DNA from: JASJBU01 sp963790775
Lineage (GTDB): Bacteria; Pseudomonadota; Gammaproteobacteria; Chromatiales; Chromatiaceae
Direction of reading: 5' to 3'
Length of the DNA: 64,000 nucleotides
Assembly: GCA_963790775.1 (NCBI GenBank)
Contig: CAWBPR010000010.1
Coordinates: forward strand, 307,662-371,661
A model generated the notes under the pieces. It was not told where the DNA came from, did not search any database, and was given only the letters and a program-made list of their open reading frames with translations. Shown in pieces: positions 34,824 through 43,866 of the stretch. The position numbers were made by a program, and so were the translations under genes. The first letter of the stretch is position 1, and each line of letters starts with the position of its first letter.

Positions 34824-35368
34824 ATTATTTATGTGTCCGTAGAACTGCGCGAACAGGGAGCAATATGAAGATGGCCTTTCACGCCTCTGCTGGCGGCCTT
34901 GTTCGGCCTGCGGTTACAAAGTCGCAATGAAGTTCATCTTCTCTCAGACAGGTGACTGAACACCCGTTCATGCTCCCGAAGTCTGGCTCGGGCAGTCGAA
35001 ATACTGTTAAAGTTCGCCGTCCGGTTATCTGCAGGCCCAGAACTTGTTTGGCGCGTAAAGCAAGCGGAGCGGCCTGGGTTGTTTGACTGACCGTGCCGGG
35101 CATCCATGACGCCGGAACACCAAAAGGATCTTGGGTTCCCGCTGAAAATTGCTTTTACGCAGTTGAGTTGGTTCAGGGTTGAGCAGGTCCAAGTGGCACC
35201 TGTGTGCTCAGTTTGAAGCTCCGGCATCTGTCCGGAACACCCAAATTGCTCACCACGCTAGTGCTGGCTTTGTTTAAAATCTGGCCAACACCGTTAAAAA
35301 TCCATCCGGGAATATACCAACCTTCATAGGGTTCTTCAATGCTACAGTGCTTTTTAATTAGAGGCTAA
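34824..35368. other. rne leader and rne-rluC divergent promoter region
   Basis: 545 bases with no convincing gene. The rne-proximal part can form several short stems (around GGCCGAACAAGGCC, about 34899-34913). In E. coli a structured 361-base rne leader mediates autoregulation by RNase E cleavage, and a similar role is inferred here from length and position only. Confidence 0.4.
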
Positions 35369-36337
35369 ATGTCAGAAACGAAAAAGAATTCTCCATCTGT
35401 CCGGTTTATTGACGTGGATGCTGAATGGGAGGGCCAGCGTATCGATAATTTTCTGATGCGCCAACTCAAGGGGGTTCCCAAGAGCTATATTTACCGAATC
35501 CTGCGTAAAGGCGAAGTCCGGGTCAATAAAGGCAGGGTGAAGGCCATCTATCGCCTGCAAGCCGGTGACAGGGTGCGTATACCTCCGGTTCGCTTGCCCG
35601 ACACGGCTACCCCAATCCCGCCTTCGCACAGGGTTATGGAGCGACTTGAACGGTCTATTGTGTACGAAGATGAACGTTTTCTGGTGTTGAACAAACCCTC
35701 GGGGCTGGCGGTGCATGGTGGTAGTGGCATGGATTTCGGTGTAATCGAGGCAATGCGGCATCTACGCCCTGAGCAGCAGCATCTTGAACTGGTTCATCGT
35801 CTGGACCGGGAGACCTCCGGTTGTCTGCTTATCAGCAAGCGCCGCAGCGCGCTTCACACATTGCATGAACTCATGCGTCAGAATCGTGTCGATAAGCGGT
35901 ATCTGGCGCTGCTTGCGGGCAGTTGGCGGAAAGGCGCTAAAATCGTGAATCTGCCCCTCAGGAAAAACACCCTGCAGGGCGGCGAGCGCATGGTGCGCAT
36001 CGACGCAGAAGGCAAGTCTGCCGAGACCAGGTTTAAACGTGTGCAGCGCTTCAAGCAGGCAACCTTGGTTGAAGCGGAGTTGGTAACCGGGCGCACCCAT
36101 CAGATTCGGGTGCATAGTGCGTCCCTCGGGACACCGATTCTGGGAGACGCGAAGTATGGTGATGCGGACGCCAACCGTTGGGCCGGTAAAGAGCTGGGTC
36201 TGAAAAGGCTGTTTCTGCATGCGCATTCTCTCAGTTTCCGCTGGCCGGGAGAAAAGCAAACCACCGAGATTCGGGCGGAATTGCCCGATGATTTGAAAGA
36301 AGTTTTGGAAAAAGTAAATAAATCAGATGAAGTATAA
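35369..36337 (+). CDS. rluC: 23S rRNA pseudouridine synthase RluC
   Basis: 322 residues: an N-terminal S4 RNA-binding domain (about 24-85, RIDNFLMRQLKGVPKSYIYR) and the RluA-family catalytic domain with HRLDRETSGCLLI (catalytic Asp). RTHQIRVHSASLGTPILGD follows. RluC modifies 23S rRNA positions 955, 2504 and 2580 in E. coli. Position next to rne, divergent, is the classical gammaproteobacterial arrangement. Its 3' end overlaps the HAD gene by 11 bases. Confidence 0.93.
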   Translation: MSETKKNSPSVRFIDVDAEWEGQRIDNFLMRQLKGVPKSYIYRILRKGEVRVNKGRVKAIYRLQAGDRVRIPPVRLPDTATPIPPSHRVMERLERSIVYEDERFLVLNKPSGLAVHGGSGMDFGVIEAMRHLRPEQQHLELVHRLDRETSGCLLISKRRSALHTLHELMRQNRVDKRYLALLAGSWRKGAKIVNLPLRKNTLQGGERMVRIDAEGKSAETRFKRVQRFKQATLVEAELVTGRTHQIRVHSASLGTPILGDAKYGDADANRWAGKELGLKRLFLHAHSLSFRWPGEKQTTEIRAELPDDLKEVLEKVNKSDEV

Positions 36338-36983
36338 GCTGTTAGTATTTGATTGGGATGGAACATTAATGGATTCTATCGCCCGTATCGTGGATTGTGT
36401 CAAGGCGTCCGTGCGGGATCTGGGGATCGCAACGCCCAGTGATGACGAGATTCGCAACATCATCGGTCTGGGTTTGCGCGAGGCCGTGGATACCTTGTTT
36501 CCAGGGGCGGATGAGCGCTTGCATCAGAATATCGTGAACGCTTATCGGATACATTATCTGAGCGAAGACAGAACCCCGTCACGGCTGTTTGAGGGGGCCA
36601 GGGAGGTGGTCCAAAACCTCGCGGATGAGGAGTATCTGCTCGCCGTCGCCACCGGAAAAGGACGCAGTGGCTTGAATCTGGTGCTGGAAAGCACGGGGCT
36701 AGGTGGTTACTTCCATGCCACCCGGTGTGCGGATGAGACTTTTTCCAAGCCTCATCCAGAGATGCTGGAACAGATTCTCGATGAGCTGGGGGTTTTTCCT
36801 GAAGAAGCATTGATGATCGGCGATACAGAGTATGACCTGCAGATGGCCGCCAATGCAGGTGTGGCGTCACTGGGCGTGACCTACGGCGTGCATGCGCCTG
36901 AGCGTCTGGCGAAACACAATCCATTGGATTGTCTGGATGAAGTAACGGCAATCCCGGGTTGGTTGAAAACCCATATACGGTAA
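36327..36983 (+). CDS. HAD-IA family phosphatase, Gph-like
   Basis: 218 residues with HAD motif I VFDWDGTLMDS, motif II Thr in VATGKG, a Lys in SKPHPE and motif IV IGDTEYDLQMAANAGV. A helical cap (about 20-85) indicates subclass IA, close to phosphoglycolate phosphatases. It is translationally coupled to rluC, as in E. coli relatives where the neighbour is yceF or gph-like. The substrate is unknown. Confidence 0.87.
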   Translation: MKYKLLVFDWDGTLMDSIARIVDCVKASVRDLGIATPSDDEIRNIIGLGLREAVDTLFPGADERLHQNIVNAYRIHYLSEDRTPSRLFEGAREVVQNLADEEYLLAVATGKGRSGLNLVLESTGLGGYFHATRCADETFSKPHPEMLEQILDELGVFPEEALMIGDTEYDLQMAANAGVASLGVTYGVHAPERLAKHNPLDCLDEVTAIPGWLKTHIR

Positions 36984-37034
36984 ACTGAGAACTGAACAAG
37001 TTTTTAATAAACATATAGGTAAGTAGTTATTCAT

Positions 37035-38027
37035 ATGTCAGATCGAGATACTGAGCAAACCCGGAATTCCCAGTCCAGCCCAAGCCGATGGGAACGCGAG
37101 TTACTGGATAAGATGGTCACGTCCTCCGTGGTCGAGAATCGCAGAAGCCGCCGCTGGGGCATCTTTTTCAAGTTTCTGACCTTTGCCTACCTGTTTCTGC
37201 TGCTGGCAATGCTCTCCTGGTCGGATAAATGGGATGTCTCACAGGCTACCCTGAAAGAGCACACCGCACTGGTGGAAGTGGATGGCGTCATCGCCCCTGA
37301 CACCAAGGCCAGCGCCGACAAGATAGTCACCGGCCTGCGGGATGCCTTCAAGGACAAAAAGACCAAGGCCGTAATCCTGCGCCTGAATACCCCGGGCGGC
37401 AGTCCGGTGCAGTCGCGCTATATCAACGAAGAGATCACCCGCTTGAAGAAGAAGCATCCGGCTATCCCGGTTTATGCGGTGGTGGTGGATATGTGTGCCT
37501 CGGGCGGGTACTACATTGCGGCGGCGGCAGACAAAATCTTCGCTGATCAGGGCAGTATTGTCGGTTCTATCGGTGTCTTGATGAATGGTTTCGGTTTCGT
37601 CGAGGTGCTGGATGAGCTGGGGATTGAGCGCCGCCTGATGACTGCGGGGGAGAACAAGGGCATTATGGATCCCTTCTCCCCCGTGTCAGGGGATGACCGG
37701 GCGCATATCCAGCGCATGCTGGATCAGCTGCATGGCCAGTTCATCGCCAAGGTCAAGGAAGGGCGGGGCGAGCGGCTCAAGGTTGATGAATATCCGGAGG
37801 TCTTCAGCGGTCTGTTCTGGAGCGGCGAGGACGCCAAGGAGATCGGACTGATCGATGCGTTTGGCAGCAGCAGTTATGTGGCCCGGGAAATAGTCGGTGT
37901 CGAGGATATCGTCGACTTCACGCCCAAGGAGGACGTCTGGGAGCGCTTCGCCGACCGCATCGGGGCCGGAGCCGCCCAGTCGCTGGCGAGACTTACCGGG
38001 TTTGGAGAAAGTTACCGCCTGCGATGA
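37035..38027 (+). CDS. sppA: Signal peptide peptidase SppA (S49 family, short form)
   Basis: 330 residues: a membrane helix (about 37-58, GIFFKFLTFAYLFLLLAMLSW) and one S49 domain. The nucleophile Ser lies in CASGGYYIAAAADKI and the general base Lys in TAGENKGIMDPFSP, as in the short SppA type where Ser and Lys are about 52 residues apart. It degrades signal peptides after cleavage. It follows rluC and the HAD gene, a common cluster. Confidence 0.9.
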   Translation: MSDRDTEQTRNSQSSPSRWERELLDKMVTSSVVENRRSRRWGIFFKFLTFAYLFLLLAMLSWSDKWDVSQATLKEHTALVEVDGVIAPDTKASADKIVTGLRDAFKDKKTKAVILRLNTPGGSPVQSRYINEEITRLKKKHPAIPVYAVVVDMCASGGYYIAAAADKIFADQGSIVGSIGVLMNGFGFVEVLDELGIERRLMTAGENKGIMDPFSPVSGDDRAHIQRMLDQLHGQFIAKVKEGRGERLKVDEYPEVFSGLFWSGEDAKEIGLIDAFGSSSYVAREIVGVEDIVDFTPKEDVWERFADRIGAGAAQSLARLTGFGESYRLR

Positions 38028-38064
38028 GCCGGGCAAGGGCTGCCGAGCACTTGGAGAGAGTGCC

Positions 38065-39072
38065 TCAGCAGATTCTCGGCAGGGGATCGTCCTCCAGCTC
38101 TTCCAGGATGCGGGCGCCGCCAAGCTCAGTCTCCAGTACCACCAGGGGGTCTCCCTCGGTTACCTGACCGATAATGGCGGCAGCCTCGCCTTCGGGCAAG
38201 GCCTGCCATGCCTGCAGGGCGGCAGCGGCATCCTGCGCAGCGACGAGGGCAACAATCCTGCCTTCGCAAGCCAGGAACAGCGGATCATAACCGAGCATTT
38301 CACACACGGCTTGCACCGGGTCGCGCACCGGTATCTGATCCTGCTGCAGGCGGACCTGCAATCCGCTGGCGCGACTGATTTCATGAGTGACCGTGGCAAG
38401 TCCGCCGCGGGTTGGATCGCGCATGAAATGCAGTCCTGCCAGGGGCAACAACACCTGAGCCAGCCGCAGTACGCTGGCGGCATCTGACAGCAGATCCCCA
38501 TGCAGACCAAACTGTTCCCGCGCCAGCATTACGGCGATGCCGTGATCGCCCACCGGTCCGCTGACCAGCAATTTATCTCCCGGACGGATCTGCTTGAGAC
38601 CCAGATTTATCCCGGGTTGACGTATGCCGATCCCGGTAGTCGCCAGATAGAGGCCGCTGCCTTCCCCTTTGCGCACCACCTTGGTGTCACCGGCGACCAC
38701 CTGGACGCCGGTTTGGCGTGCAGTTTCAGCGATGCTTTGGACGATGCGATCCAGGGTCTGGATCTCAAAGCCCTCTTCGATGAACGCATTCAGACTCAGA
38801 TAACGGGGTACGGCGCCGGCTACCGCCAGATCGTTGGTGGTGCCATGCACCGCCAGTGAACCGATATTGCCCCCGGGAAATTCCAGGGGCTGGACAGTAA
38901 AACCGTCAGTGGTGAAGAGAATTTCACCCTCTTCCTCCAAGGGCAGGGGCACGGCGTCGGCATGCACATCCAATCCGGGATTCTGCAGGTGGCGGGAGAA
39001 GATGTCATCGATCAGCTCACGCATGTAGCGTCCGCCATTACCGTGGGCCAGTGAGATGTGGGTGTCCTGCAT
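38065..39072 (-). CDS. hypE: Hydrogenase maturation protein HypE
   Basis: 335 residues from ATG 39072 (MQDTHISLAHGNGGRYM); the frame continues upstream without conserved sequence. Features are LAHGNGG, the ATP-binding region FTTDGFTVQPLEFPGGNIG, DPTRGGLATVTHEI and the C-terminal PRIC, whose Cys is carbamoylated and dehydrated to the cyanide ligand for NiFe hydrogenase. No other hyp or hydrogenase gene is in the window, so the rest of the pathway must be elsewhere. Confidence 0.93.
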   Translation of the reverse strand: MQDTHISLAHGNGGRYMRELIDDIFSRHLQNPGLDVHADAVPLPLEEEGEILFTTDGFTVQPLEFPGGNIGSLAVHGTTNDLAVAGAVPRYLSLNAFIEEGFEIQTLDRIVQSIAETARQTGVQVVAGDTKVVRKGEGSGLYLATTGIGIRQPGINLGLKQIRPGDKLLVSGPVGDHGIAVMLAREQFGLHGDLLSDAASVLRLAQVLLPLAGLHFMRDPTRGGLATVTHEISRASGLQVRLQQDQIPVRDPVQAVCEMLGYDPLFLACEGRIVALVAAQDAAAALQAWQALPEGEAAAIIGQVTEGDPLVVLETELGGARILEELEDDPLPRIC

Positions 39073-39130
39073 CGGTTGAGTATCAGCGGTTGTTTTTTTG
39101 GTTGCTGCAGAATAGCAATTCACCGCTGCA

Positions 39131-39156
39131 AATAAAAACCCCGCCTGATGGCGGGG
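39131..39156 (-). terminator. Intrinsic terminator of the Gly/Tyr-rich gene
   Basis: On the minus strand CCCCGCC-ATCA-GGCGGGG followed by TTTTTATT (39138-39131). It lies 21 bases after the stop of the Gly/Tyr-rich gene, so that gene is probably transcribed alone and separated from hypE. Confidence 0.88.
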
Positions 39157-39177
39157 TCTTGGCAGCAGCAAAAGTGA

Positions 39178-39498
39178 TTATTCAGATGGGGCTGCTTCTG
39201 CAGGTGCGGCAGGCGCTACAGGAGCCGCGTAGGGATAACCATAGGCAGGCACACCATAGGCAGGATAGCCATAACCACCATAGGGATAGCCGCCCCAACC
39301 ACCATAGTGCGGATATCCATAGCCATAACCCGGATAGCCACCATAGTAAGGATACCCGCCCCATGGACCATAACCACCATTACCCCAATTCCAGGGGCCA
39401 CCACCAAATGGACCAAAGAAAGCCTGTGCAGAGGTAGCAGCCAGCAAAGCTGATCCTGCGACGGCAGCAATAGCAACAATTTGCAGAGTCTTCTTCAT
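39178..39498 (-). CDS. Gly/Tyr-rich exported protein, sulfur-globule-protein-like
   Basis: 106 residues: a signal peptide (about 1-26, ending SAQA) then FFGPFGGGPWNWGNGGYG and many GGYP/GYGYP repeats, closing with an Ala/Pro-rich tail (APVAPAAPAEAAPSE). The mature part is almost all Gly, Tyr, Pro and Trp. The envelope proteins of periplasmic sulfur globules in purple sulfur bacteria have the same make-up and a similar FxGPF start and Ala/Pro tail, so this role is likely in a sulfur oxidiser. An unrelated Gly/Tyr-rich surface protein is possible. It is a single gene with its own terminator. Confidence 0.68.
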   Translation of the reverse strand: MKKTLQIVAIAAVAGSALLAATSAQAFFGPFGGGPWNWGNGGYGPWGGYPYYGGYPGYGYGYPHYGGWGGYPYGGYGYPAYGVPAYGYPYAAPVAPAAPAEAAPSE

Positions 39499-39685
39499 CG
39501 TTCGATTCTCCTCATCAACGCTACTTGAATGTAGAAAACGCTTCTTTCACAAAATGCCTGGATGAAGGTTGTCTCACCATCCAGAACAATCGGACGGAGC
39601 GAAATTCCAACCCATAATATAATCTAGCAGGGTCTGGATGGATTGATCTAAATCATAAAATAATCAGATTATAATATACAAACCT

Positions 39686-40801
39686 TCATAGCAGCTCGGA
39701 TAGACGGTTAAAGGCTTGTTTAATCTGTTCCCGGGTATTGTAGAAATGGGGTGAAAAACGTATTCCGCCACCCCTGGATGCACAGATCACATGCTTTTGC
39801 ATAAGCCGTCTGTAGAGTGCCTGGTGATCCCGCTCCGGCACCTGGAAAGTCACAATACCACCACGCCGCTCCGCCTGCCGTGGAGATAACAGCTCAAAAC
39901 CGAGCCGATCGATCTCATCAACCATGAACGCCGTATGGGTTGCTATCTGCCGCTGGATGGCTTCGATGCCTTGCTCATGTATCAGCTCCAGGCTGGCGCG
40001 CAGGGCATGAATGCCAAGCATGTTCGGGCTGCCACATTCAAAACGCTGCGCTGATCCGGCGATTTGCCAGGTTTTTCTATCGAAATCGCCGGCATGCTCC
40101 AGCATGTGCCAGCCAAACTGATGCAGCTTGAGTTGATCGCGAACTTCTGCACGGCTGTAGAAAAGTGCGACCCCTTCGGGGCCCAGCATCCACTTGTGTC
40201 CATCCGCCACCACGAAATCCGCCAGATTCTCCGTGACATCGAAGGGCAGGGCGCCCAGACTCTGGATCGCATCGACGCAAAACAGCACACCATTGCTGCG
40301 GCAGTATTGACCAATGGGTGGGAGATCCAGCCGCAGTCCGGAGGCATATTGCACGGAGCTGACGGAAACGAGCCTGGTGCGCGCGTCGCACAGGGCAATC
40401 AGGTCAGCTTCGGGCGACTCAGTGGTGCTCAAATCCAGGAGTTTCAGTTCCACTCCCTGTTGATGCAGAGACTCCCAGACAACCCGGTTGGAAGGGAACT
40501 CCTGAGCTATCGAAATGACGTTGTCTCCCGCCTGCCAGTCCAGACCATAGGCGATTGCCGACAAGCCCTCCGAGGTGTTTTTCAGCAGTGCTATATCATT
40601 CTGCGAGGGGGCGTTGATCAGTTTTGCCAGTTGACTGCGCAGTGCGCGTTCCGTCTCCAGCCAATGTGGATAGTTGCAGGCTCCCAGGCGGCCGTTTTCT
40701 GCAGCGAACTGCTTCACGGCCTCGACCGTCCTGGTGGGCCAGGGCGCCACTGCCGCATGGTTGAGATAGATGATATTCGGGTCGAGATTGAATGCTTCCA
40801 A
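39686..40801 (-). CDS. Class V aminotransferase (cysteine desulfurase / isopenicillin epimerase fold)
   Basis: 371 residues of PLP fold type I: FNLDPNIIYLNHAAVAPWP at the N-terminus, FCVDAIQSLGALPFDV with the PLP-Asp, and VADGHKWMLGPEGVALFY with the Schiff-base lysine. C-terminal ASRGGGIRFSPHFYNT binds carboxylate. It is closer to the isopenicillin-N-epimerase-like branch than to IscS/SufS, since no flexible Cys loop is obvious, so substrate is not assigned. The next gene in the same direction (DUF2784) lies 1 base upstream. Confidence 0.83.
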   Translation of the reverse strand: MEAFNLDPNIIYLNHAAVAPWPTRTVEAVKQFAAENGRLGACNYPHWLETERALRSQLAKLINAPSQNDIALLKNTSEGLSAIAYGLDWQAGDNVISIAQEFPSNRVVWESLHQQGVELKLLDLSTTESPEADLIALCDARTRLVSVSSVQYASGLRLDLPPIGQYCRSNGVLFCVDAIQSLGALPFDVTENLADFVVADGHKWMLGPEGVALFYSRAEVRDQLKLHQFGWHMLEHAGDFDRKTWQIAGSAQRFECGSPNMLGIHALRASLELIHEQGIEAIQRQIATHTAFMVDEIDRLGFELLSPRQAERRGGIVTFQVPERDHQALYRRLMQKHVICASRGGGIRFSPHFYNTREQIKQAFNRLSELL

Positions 40802-40802
40802 G

Positions 40803-41177
40803 TCAGGTCTTCCTCTGTTTTGATCGTCGCAGCAGGATCAGGGCGTAAGCAGTCAGATTAATCAGGATGACAATGATGCCGAGAATAATCTGCAGGTTTC
40901 TATCCAGGCCAGGTGGGTAGATCAACGGCACAATGTAGTGCTCGACAAATCCCCCGCTGTATCCGCCTGCTCCAGCAACGGTTCTGAAATGATTCTCCAG
41001 TGGGGTGAGGGGACAGATCCAGCCGCCGAATTCGACCAGCGCCCCCCATATCACACAGGGCAGATGGAGCAGGGAAATCTTCCACCATTTAAGCACAAGC
41101 AGCCCGCCGCACAGCACGAACAGGATAAAAATAAGATGAAAAATAACAATGAAGTCAGCAGTGAACTTTGCAAGCAT
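40803..41177 (-). CDS. DUF2784 membrane protein
   Basis: 124 residues with four predicted membrane helices and the DUF2784 signature FHLIFILFVLCGGLLVL, plus CPLTPLENHFR and GGFVEHYIVPLIYPPGL. Family members are small inner-membrane proteins of unknown function. Its stop is 1 base from the aminotransferase start, so the pair is probably one operon. Confidence 0.88.
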   Translation of the reverse strand: MLAKFTADFIVIFHLIFILFVLCGGLLVLKWWKISLLHLPCVIWGALVEFGGWICPLTPLENHFRTVAGAGGYSGGFVEHYIVPLIYPPGLDRNLQIILGIIVILINLTAYALILLRRSKQRKT

Positions 41178-41210
41178 CGGAATCTCACCAAGTCAGATAG
41201 TGCCTCAGGT

Positions 41211-41396
41211 TCAATCCTGTGGTGATTTGCGATCTTTTTCAGTATCTCGCGACAGATAGACGAATGGTATCGCGAGCGGCCCGAACAGCAACCCCATGAT
41301 TCCCCAAAATACCGGTTTCAAACCACGGGCCTTGGCGATCAGATGACACACAACGCCGCTGATCAGAAAGATTGAGAGAGCAAAAATCATATACAT
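41211..41396 (-). CDS. Small two-helix membrane protein
   Basis: 61 residues: a first helix (about 2-21), a short loop KARGLKP, a second helix (about 29-48, FWGIMGLLFGPLAIPFVYL) and a charged tail. The G-x2-G-LLFGP pattern is common in short hypothetical inner-membrane proteins. It lies 33 bases upstream of the DUF2784 gene in the same direction. No function is known. Confidence 0.68.
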   Translation of the reverse strand: MYMIFALSIFLISGVVCHLIAKARGLKPVFWGIMGLLFGPLAIPFVYLSRDTEKDRKSPQD

Positions 41397-41577
41397 CGAA
41401 TCTTCCCTCGGCAGCTGTATGTTGACGATTGACTAATCAGGTCAGTTGATCTGAAATGGCGTCTTCAAATCCAAGACATTCTTCTACCCGCAGTCCTTGT
41501 TCGATGGTATCCAGAAAAATCCCGGTCAACCATCTCTAAATTGATGCGGTTACAATCGGATCAGTGCATCACACGCC

Positions 41578-42096
41578 ATGGATAACATCTCCAAGCCAGC
41601 CAAATCAATCAAACGCCGTATGCTGGGTTGGGGGCTGGAAATTCTGCTGCTGCTGATGGTCGTATACCTGCTGCACCTCTGGCAGACGCGGGATACTGTG
41701 GCAGGTGAGGCCCCGTCCCTGTCCGGTCAAACCCTGAGTGGGGATCAATTCAATCTACAAAACTTGCGTGGCCAACCGGCGGTTGTGCATTTCTGGGCGA
41801 CCTGGTGTCCGGTCTGTCAGTTGGAAAACGGCACGATCAACGACCTGAATGCAGATTACCCGCTTATCACGGTCGCCATGCAGTCCGGCAGCGATACGAC
41901 GATTCAAGCCTACCTGGATGAGAATGATTTGAGCTTTCCGGTGATCTCCGATCCGGATGGCTATCTGGCGGCGCGTTGGGGGGTCAGAGGAGTCCCTACG
42001 ACTTTCATCCTGGATGGAGACGGCAATATCCGCTTCACGGAGGTCGGCTATACCACCGGTTTTGGTCTGCGGGCGCGAATCTGGTGGATGCAGTGA
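41578..42096 (+). CDS. TlpA/ScsD-like membrane-anchored thioredoxin
   Basis: 172 residues: a membrane anchor (about 17-36), then a thioredoxin fold with VVHFWATWCPVCQLENGTI carrying the CPVC active site and the cis-Pro loop GVPTTFILD. This arrangement matches periplasmic protein-disulfide oxidoreductases of the TlpA/ScsD group. There is no ccm or scs neighbour, so partner and direction of electron flow are unknown. Confidence 0.85.
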   Translation: MDNISKPAKSIKRRMLGWGLEILLLLMVVYLLHLWQTRDTVAGEAPSLSGQTLSGDQFNLQNLRGQPAVVHFWATWCPVCQLENGTINDLNADYPLITVAMQSGSDTTIQAYLDENDLSFPVISDPDGYLAARWGVRGVPTTFILDGDGNIRFTEVGYTTGFGLRARIWWMQ

Positions 42097-42122
42097 GGAT
42101 ACAAGCTGGCTTTCGGTCAGAG

Positions 42123-42791
42123 CTACCCTGACAGGGGGGCAATACACTCGGGGTCATCGTTTCTCGGATTGTTGACCCGCTTGCTGACCGGGTAGAGGGA
42201 AACGACTTGATCCGGGCTGTGTCTGAGTAACGGTTTGAGTATCTCCGGGGATCGGGTATTCGGGTCGAGCCAGGCAGCAAAGTTTTCCGGGGATAGAATC
42301 ACCGGCATCCGCTCATGCACCGGCTTTACCGCCTGATTGGCATCGGTAACGATGATCGAGCAGGAGTCGAGGAGCTTTCCCCCTTCACACTCCCAATGTT
42401 CATACAATCCGGCGAAGACGAACAGTGCATCCTCCTTCGGCCGGATGCAGTAGGGCTGCTTGCCGCCGGCCTCGGCCTTCCATTCGAAGAACCCCGAGGC
42501 GGGGATCAGACAACGGCGGTATTTGAAGGCGGCGCGAAAGGCCGGTTTGCTCTCCACGGTTTCGGCGCGGGCATTGATGGTGCGGTAACCGATCTTTGCG
42601 TCCTTAGCCCAGAAGGGGATCAACCCCCAGTGCAGCATCTGCAAGCGGCGTCCCTGTTTGTCCTCCAGCACCGCGACGACCGGCTGCGATGGCGCGATAT
42701 TGAAGCGGGGAGGCAGGGTAGGGACAGTCTCCAGGTCGAACAGGTTCATCAGTTCATCGGCTTGGACATCGAGATAGAAGCGGCCGCACAT
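42123..42791 (-). CDS. yedK: SRAP-domain abasic-site DNA-protein crosslink protein (YedK)
   Basis: 222 residues starting MCGRFYL, with the catalytic Cys2, INARAET (Asn and Glu) and the HERMPVIL histidine of the HMCES/YedK family. The protein forms a thiazolidine link to abasic sites in single-stranded DNA and shields them. Its stop is followed 26 bases on by the tlpA-like stop in convergent orientation. All active residues are present. Confidence 0.92.
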   Translation of the reverse strand: MCGRFYLDVQADELMNLFDLETVPTLPPRFNIAPSQPVVAVLEDKQGRRLQMLHWGLIPFWAKDAKIGYRTINARAETVESKPAFRAAFKYRRCLIPASGFFEWKAEAGGKQPYCIRPKEDALFVFAGLYEHWECEGGKLLDSCSIIVTDANQAVKPVHERMPVILSPENFAAWLDPNTRSPEILKPLLRHSPDQVVSLYPVSKRVNNPRNDDPECIAPLSG

Positions 42792-42794
42792 GGA

Positions 42795-43412
42795 TTACAA
42801 ACCTCCACTTGCACGCTGGGAAAGTTCGGACAGCTCCGTCACGGTACGCTCCAACTCAACCGTCATGCCCTGAAGGGAATCCGCGGAGCGGAAGATTTCG
42901 ATCAGCGAGGTATAGAACCAGAGTGTCTCGTCCCGGCCCGCGTTAAATCGGTCCCACAGCGCTTCGCCCTGTTCCCGGTAGTCCAGCAGCAGCGTCCTGG
43001 CATTGTGCAGCTTGTCGGCGCAGGAGACTCGCAGCACGGACTCGGGTGCCTCTATCAAGTGAGCGATATAGGCCTCCTTGCGGGCCAGCCAGGGCGGCTT
43101 GGGGTGGGTGTCCGTATCGGTGCAGCCCTCGACGATGTCCAGCACCTCGGAGCCGAACCGCTCCCCAATCTCCGCCCGTAACGCTTCGGCACCGCCGTTG
43201 TGTTGGGCCTGATCCTCGATGGCGTCGTGCAACAGCGCAGCGATGGCCTCCTCCTCGCTCCCCCCGTGCTCCAGCACCAGGCTGGTCACCCCCAGCAGAT
43301 GCGAGACATAGGGGATGTTCGAGCCCTTGCGGGTCTGGTGATTATGCAAGACCGTGGCGAAGGTGAGGGCTTCTGAAAATCGGGGTGAGAGAGCGGGAGT
43401 CGCGGTGTCCAT
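42795..43412 (-). CDS. HD-domain hydrolase, RelA/SpoT-HD-like
   Basis: 205 residues from ATG 43412 (MDTATPALSPRFSEAL). Metal ligands of the HD fold appear as the first His in YVSHLLGV, HD in ALLHDAIED and a late Asp in CADKLHNA. The pattern is that of small RelA/SpoT-type HD phosphohydrolases (MESH1-like). The 43577 extension runs through a 99-bp repeat and is not conserved-looking. It sits 3 bases before the SRAP gene in one operon. Confidence 0.83.
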   Translation of the reverse strand: MDTATPALSPRFSEALTFATVLHNHQTRKGSNIPYVSHLLGVTSLVLEHGGSEEEAIAALLHDAIEDQAQHNGGAEALRAEIGERFGSEVLDIVEGCTDTDTHPKPPWLARKEAYIAHLIEAPESVLRVSCADKLHNARTLLLDYREQGEALWDRFNAGRDETLWFYTSLIEIFRSADSLQGMTVELERTVTELSELSQRASGGL

Positions 43413-43492
43413 CGGCAGATCCGTCAGATTCAACGAGTGAACCACTCTAATAGATGAGCGGCCTCCAGTCACCCGGCGCATGCAGCAGTGGA

Positions 43493-43591
43493 CGCATCGA
43501 CAGTGGAAAAGTGGACGAAGTCTCGTCCCGATCTGAGTGGATTCAAGAAAACTCGCCAATGCGGGTATCAACGGCATTGAATTATCATCAG
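43493..43591 (+). repeat. 99-bp direct repeat, left copy
   Basis: Begins CGCATCGACAGTG and ends CATCAG. About 92 of 99 positions equal the right copy at 44207-44305, including a long identical core from GAAGTCTCGTCC to CGCCAATG. Together they bracket the toxin-antitoxin pair. Confidence 0.93.
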
Positions 43592-43665
43592 TTGTTAACC
43601 TACCATTTCCCCGACATACTGGATGACCACGACACCGCTTTATCCGCCTGATGGAGGCTGATCAC

Positions 43666-43866
43666 ATGACGACAGCAGACAAGATCATCCGTGAGGTCGA
43701 GCGCCTGCCCGAACAGCTGGCCCGGGAGGTTCTCGATTTTATCGGCTATATCGAATTCAAGCATGGACTGAAGGATCAAATGACCGAGGAAATGAAGCAG
43801 GCCCAGGAACCCGTCATGGCGAATGTGTGGAACAATCCCGAGGATGACGTCTGGAATGAACTGTAA
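43666..43866 (+). CDS. Antitoxin of a PemK/MazF-type pair (DUF2281-like)
   Basis: 66 residues from ATG 43666, with GGAGG 8 bases upstream. The sequence (TADKIIREVERLPEQLAREVLDFIGYIEF) is the DUF2281 signature; the acidic C-terminus (NNPEDDVWNEL) is likely the toxin-binding arm. The stop overlaps the toxin start by 11 bases. DUF2281 proteins usually precede a PIN or MazF toxin. Confidence 0.83.
   Translation: MTTADKIIREVERLPEQLAREVLDFIGYIEFKHGLKDQMTEEMKQAQEPVMANVWNNPEDDVWNEL

Noticed and set aside
34879..35103. Short minus-strand open frame in the rne leader
   Set aside because: No ribosome site or family pattern; more likely part of the structured untranslated leader.
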